Origin: an uncultured Verrucomicrobiota bacterium | GTDB taxonomy: Bacteria; Verrucomicrobiota; Verrucomicrobiia; Verrucomicrobiales; Akkermansiaceae | Assembly: GCA_913063525.1 (NCBI GenBank) | Contig: CAJXYV010000002.1 | Span: forward strand, 1-52,178 | DNA: 52,178 nt | Reading direction: 5' to 3' | In this document: positions 50,276-52,178 of the stretch, piece after piece | Layout of the letters: every line of letters begins with the position of its first letter | How positions within the stretch are numbered: position 1 is the first letter of the stretch | The notes under the pieces: model-generated | Seen by the model: the letters and a program-made list of their open reading frames with translations, nothing else | Database searches by the model: none | What the model was told of the DNA's origin: nothing | Position numbers and translations under genes: made by a program

Positions 50276-50974
50276 TTAACGGTGGCAGGTGGCGCAAGTC
50301 GCCTTCGGGTTGACCATAAACTGCTCTTTCAACTTCAGACCCAGCTCCTCGGTCGTCTTCACGCCGAGTTGGGGGTTGTTCGAGATAAAGGTCTCCGCGT
50401 TGTAGGCGAAGTTGTAAACCTCCTCCAGCGGACGCAGGTTCTTCTCCGGCGCACGGTGGCAGTCCAAGCACCAACCCATCGAGTGGCTTTCCGCCTGATA
50501 GATCACCTCCATCTTGTTCACATTACCGTGGCAACTCTGGCAGGAGATCCCGCGATTGACGTGCGCGGAGTGGTTAAAATAAACGTAATCGGGTGCCTTG
50601 TGCACCCGCACCCATTCGATCGGCTTGCCGTCGTAGCCGGGATAAGTGACATCCATCGACTTGTGCAGCGGCGCCAGTTTCGGGCTGTCGCGCTGGACGT
50701 GCTGGTGGCAGTTCCAACAGGTGCTCCCCGTCGGCACGTTCGAATGGCCGGTCACATCCACAAACGAGTGGCAATAGCGGCAGTCCAGACCGACTTGATC
50801 GACGTGGATTTTATGGGAAAACGGAATCGGTTGTGCTGGCTGGTAGCCTACCACCTGCGCCTTTGGCGTCGCATAATAGGCAAAGGCAAGAGCCACACCC
50901 GCGGCTGTGGCTCCGGCACAGACAGCGATTTTGAGCGGCAGGAGATTGGACCAGCGAGGAAAAATATTTGCCAT
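50276..50974 (-). CDS. actA: Alternative Complex III, ActA-like pentaheme cytochrome c
   Basis: Five CXXCH: CRYCH, CWNCH, CQSCH, CLDCH, CATCH. Confidence 0.93.
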   Translation of the reverse strand: MANIFPRWSNLLPLKIAVCAGATAAGVALAFAYYATPKAQVVGYQPAQPIPFSHKIHVDQVGLDCRYCHSFVDVTGHSNVPTGSTCWNCHQHVQRDSPKLAPLHKSMDVTYPGYDGKPIEWVRVHKAPDYVYFNHSAHVNRGISCQSCHGNVNKMEVIYQAESHSMGWCLDCHRAPEKNLRPLEEVYNFAYNAETFISNNPQLGVKTTEELGLKLKEQFMVNPKATCATCHR

Positions 50975-51006
50975 GAGTAGCGCGATTCAGGACTTGGAGA
51001 ATGTCG

Positions 51007-51026
51007 CTTGTGAAATTTTTCACAAG
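51007..51026. promoter_or_regulatory. CRP/FNR-superfamily-like operator upstream of actA
   Basis: CTTGTGAAATTTTTCACAAG contains TGTGA-N6-TCACA exactly, with extended dyad. Confidence 0.6.
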
Positions 51027-51052
51027 CCCTATCCGATAAAAATCAGATAGGG
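51027..51052. repeat. Inverted repeat adjoining the CRP-like site
   Basis: CCCTATCCGAT-AAAA-ATCAGATAGGG, 11-bp arms with one mismatch. Confidence 0.7.
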
Positions 51053-51164
51053 TGGCCGACGGGCCGGATCATGCAAACGAGCGGCCGACTTGCAATGTCA
51101 AAAACAGAAAATCTTACAGAGTTATTAACAATTCAAAAAAATCGGAGCTCCTAACCGTTGGCTA

Positions 51165-51473
51165 TCACTTATTTGACCAGTTCAAGCCATTTTCCTGACG
51201 CCACCGGCGATAGGCGGCAAATTGCTCGCTTTTTGCCAGGCCGCGCCGGCCCGGCTCCTCTTTTAGAAAAGTTTCGAAGGCCCCGCCCTGCGAGATCTCT
51301 GCAGGCGACGGCGCGTGTTCGTCCCCATCGCGAGAATTCTCATGGGCCGCGATGCGCTGTTCGATCGCCGTCAGACGCGCCAAAATCTTGAAAACCAGCA
51401 ACAGCACCAGAACCATCAGCCCCGCGCAAGCGGCTAACAAGATAACAATCGTCGAGGATTCCGAAACAGGCAT
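51165..51473 (-). CDS. Hypothetical single-TM protein
   Basis: ORF MPVSESSTIVILLAACAGLMVLVLLLVFKILARL. Confidence 0.5.
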   Translation of the reverse strand: MPVSESSTIVILLAACAGLMVLVLLLVFKILARLTAIEQRIAAHENSRDGDEHAPSPAEISQGGAFETFLKEEPGRRGLAKSEQFAAYRRWRQENGLNWSNK

Positions 51474-51739
51474 GACCCACTCTTCCTGAACTCAACCCGC
51501 TTGAAAAGTCCGAACTCCACCTTTTCTACACCCAGAGAGAACCCCTTCGGCCACTCGAAGTTACGCGGTTCAACCTCGAAGATCAACGCGCTAATCTTGA
51601 AGATGCTGACACGTTCCCTCCTTCAATAGTAACGGCGTATTTGGGTATTTGTCGGCCACCTTTGCGTATGGGCGCGGCGCGTTTACCAACTTCGCACTGG
51701 CAAGGGCGCGGATCGTCGTTAGGAGCACCAGCGTCTGTA

Positions 51740-51930
51740 GAACCCTGAGGACCAGCAGTATCATCGCTGATAGCACCAGCATGAGGCCGCCAGGCTCCGG
51801 CACGACGACTATTTCGCCGCTGGTGAGCACGGATGCTGTGCCGGAAAATCAATTGGCCCCGCTCAGGCGCAGCCCGCCGTGTTTGATGCCACCGATCCCG
51901 TTGACCTCTGCGATCGGCCTCGCCTAGGTA
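51740..51930 (-). pseudogene. Remnant of a PEP-CTERM protein C-terminus
   Basis: Minus-frame PIAEVNGIGGIKHGGLRLSGAN*FSGTASVLTSGEIVVVPEPGGLMLVLSAMILLVL; in-frame TGA at 51849-51851. Confidence 0.6.
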
Positions 51931-51944
51931 CGCTCGGCAGACGA

Positions 51945-52178
51945 TTAGCCCGGCGCCACCATACCCATATCGGAAATGGCAATTATGTCACAACGCAGCG
52001 AGACGCGATGCTCTAGCAGAAACGCCGACAGACTCGGGCTACCGATCTCTTCTTTGCCTTCAAACAGAAAATCCAATTCCCTGACAGCTTGCCGTATTCA
52101 CGCAGCGTCTTCTCGACGCCTAGCACGTGAGCCATCATCTGGCCCTTGTTGTCCGTCGCACGGCGGGCCCAGATTTCA
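51945..52178 (-). pseudogene. Frameshifted M20-family peptidase remnant, running off window edge
   Basis: Frame 1: RATDNKGQMMAHVLGVEKTLREYGKLS; shifts near 52080 to ELDFLFEGKEEIGSPSLSAFLLEHRVSLRCDIIAISDMGMVAPG*. Confidence 0.8.

Overview
The window looks like a chromosomal segment from a Verrucomicrobia-like bacterium (inference from the GreA fusion, Alternative Complex III and general gene style; no taxonomic search was possible). The left and middle parts carry mostly housekeeping genes: the rpoD 3' end, an Hsp33-like gene, a GpgS-like glycosyltransferase, purB, nrnA-like, truB, an AraC regulator, a giant VWA/HExxH secreted protein, a GH2 enzyme, HIT, RlpA, SulP, LptF/G, YgfZ, a dehydrogenase, a lactonase, eno, a GreA fusion, an ECF sigma/anti-sigma-like/PDZ set, a glutaredoxin-like gene and fumC, plus tRNA-Pro and tRNA-Asn. 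The right part (about 33.3-51.0 kb, minus strand) is a respiratory supercluster: Alternative Complex III, a cbb3-like CcoN/CcoO pair with cytochromes c, and an A-type cytochrome c oxidase. Three observations stand out. (1) A strictly 21-bp-periodic array of nine palindromes (GAAGTNNACTTC) with variable 9-nt spacers lies upstream of an uncharacterised 120-aa protein gene. (2) The CcoN homologue appears to have lost every CuB/heme b3 ligand. (3) CoxC carries an insertion of about 340 aa. There is also a perfect TGTGA-N6-TCACA operator upstream of ACIII, and a decayed M20 peptidase/PEP-CTERM pseudogene zone at the right edge. All family calls are from reading the translations; no database search was run.
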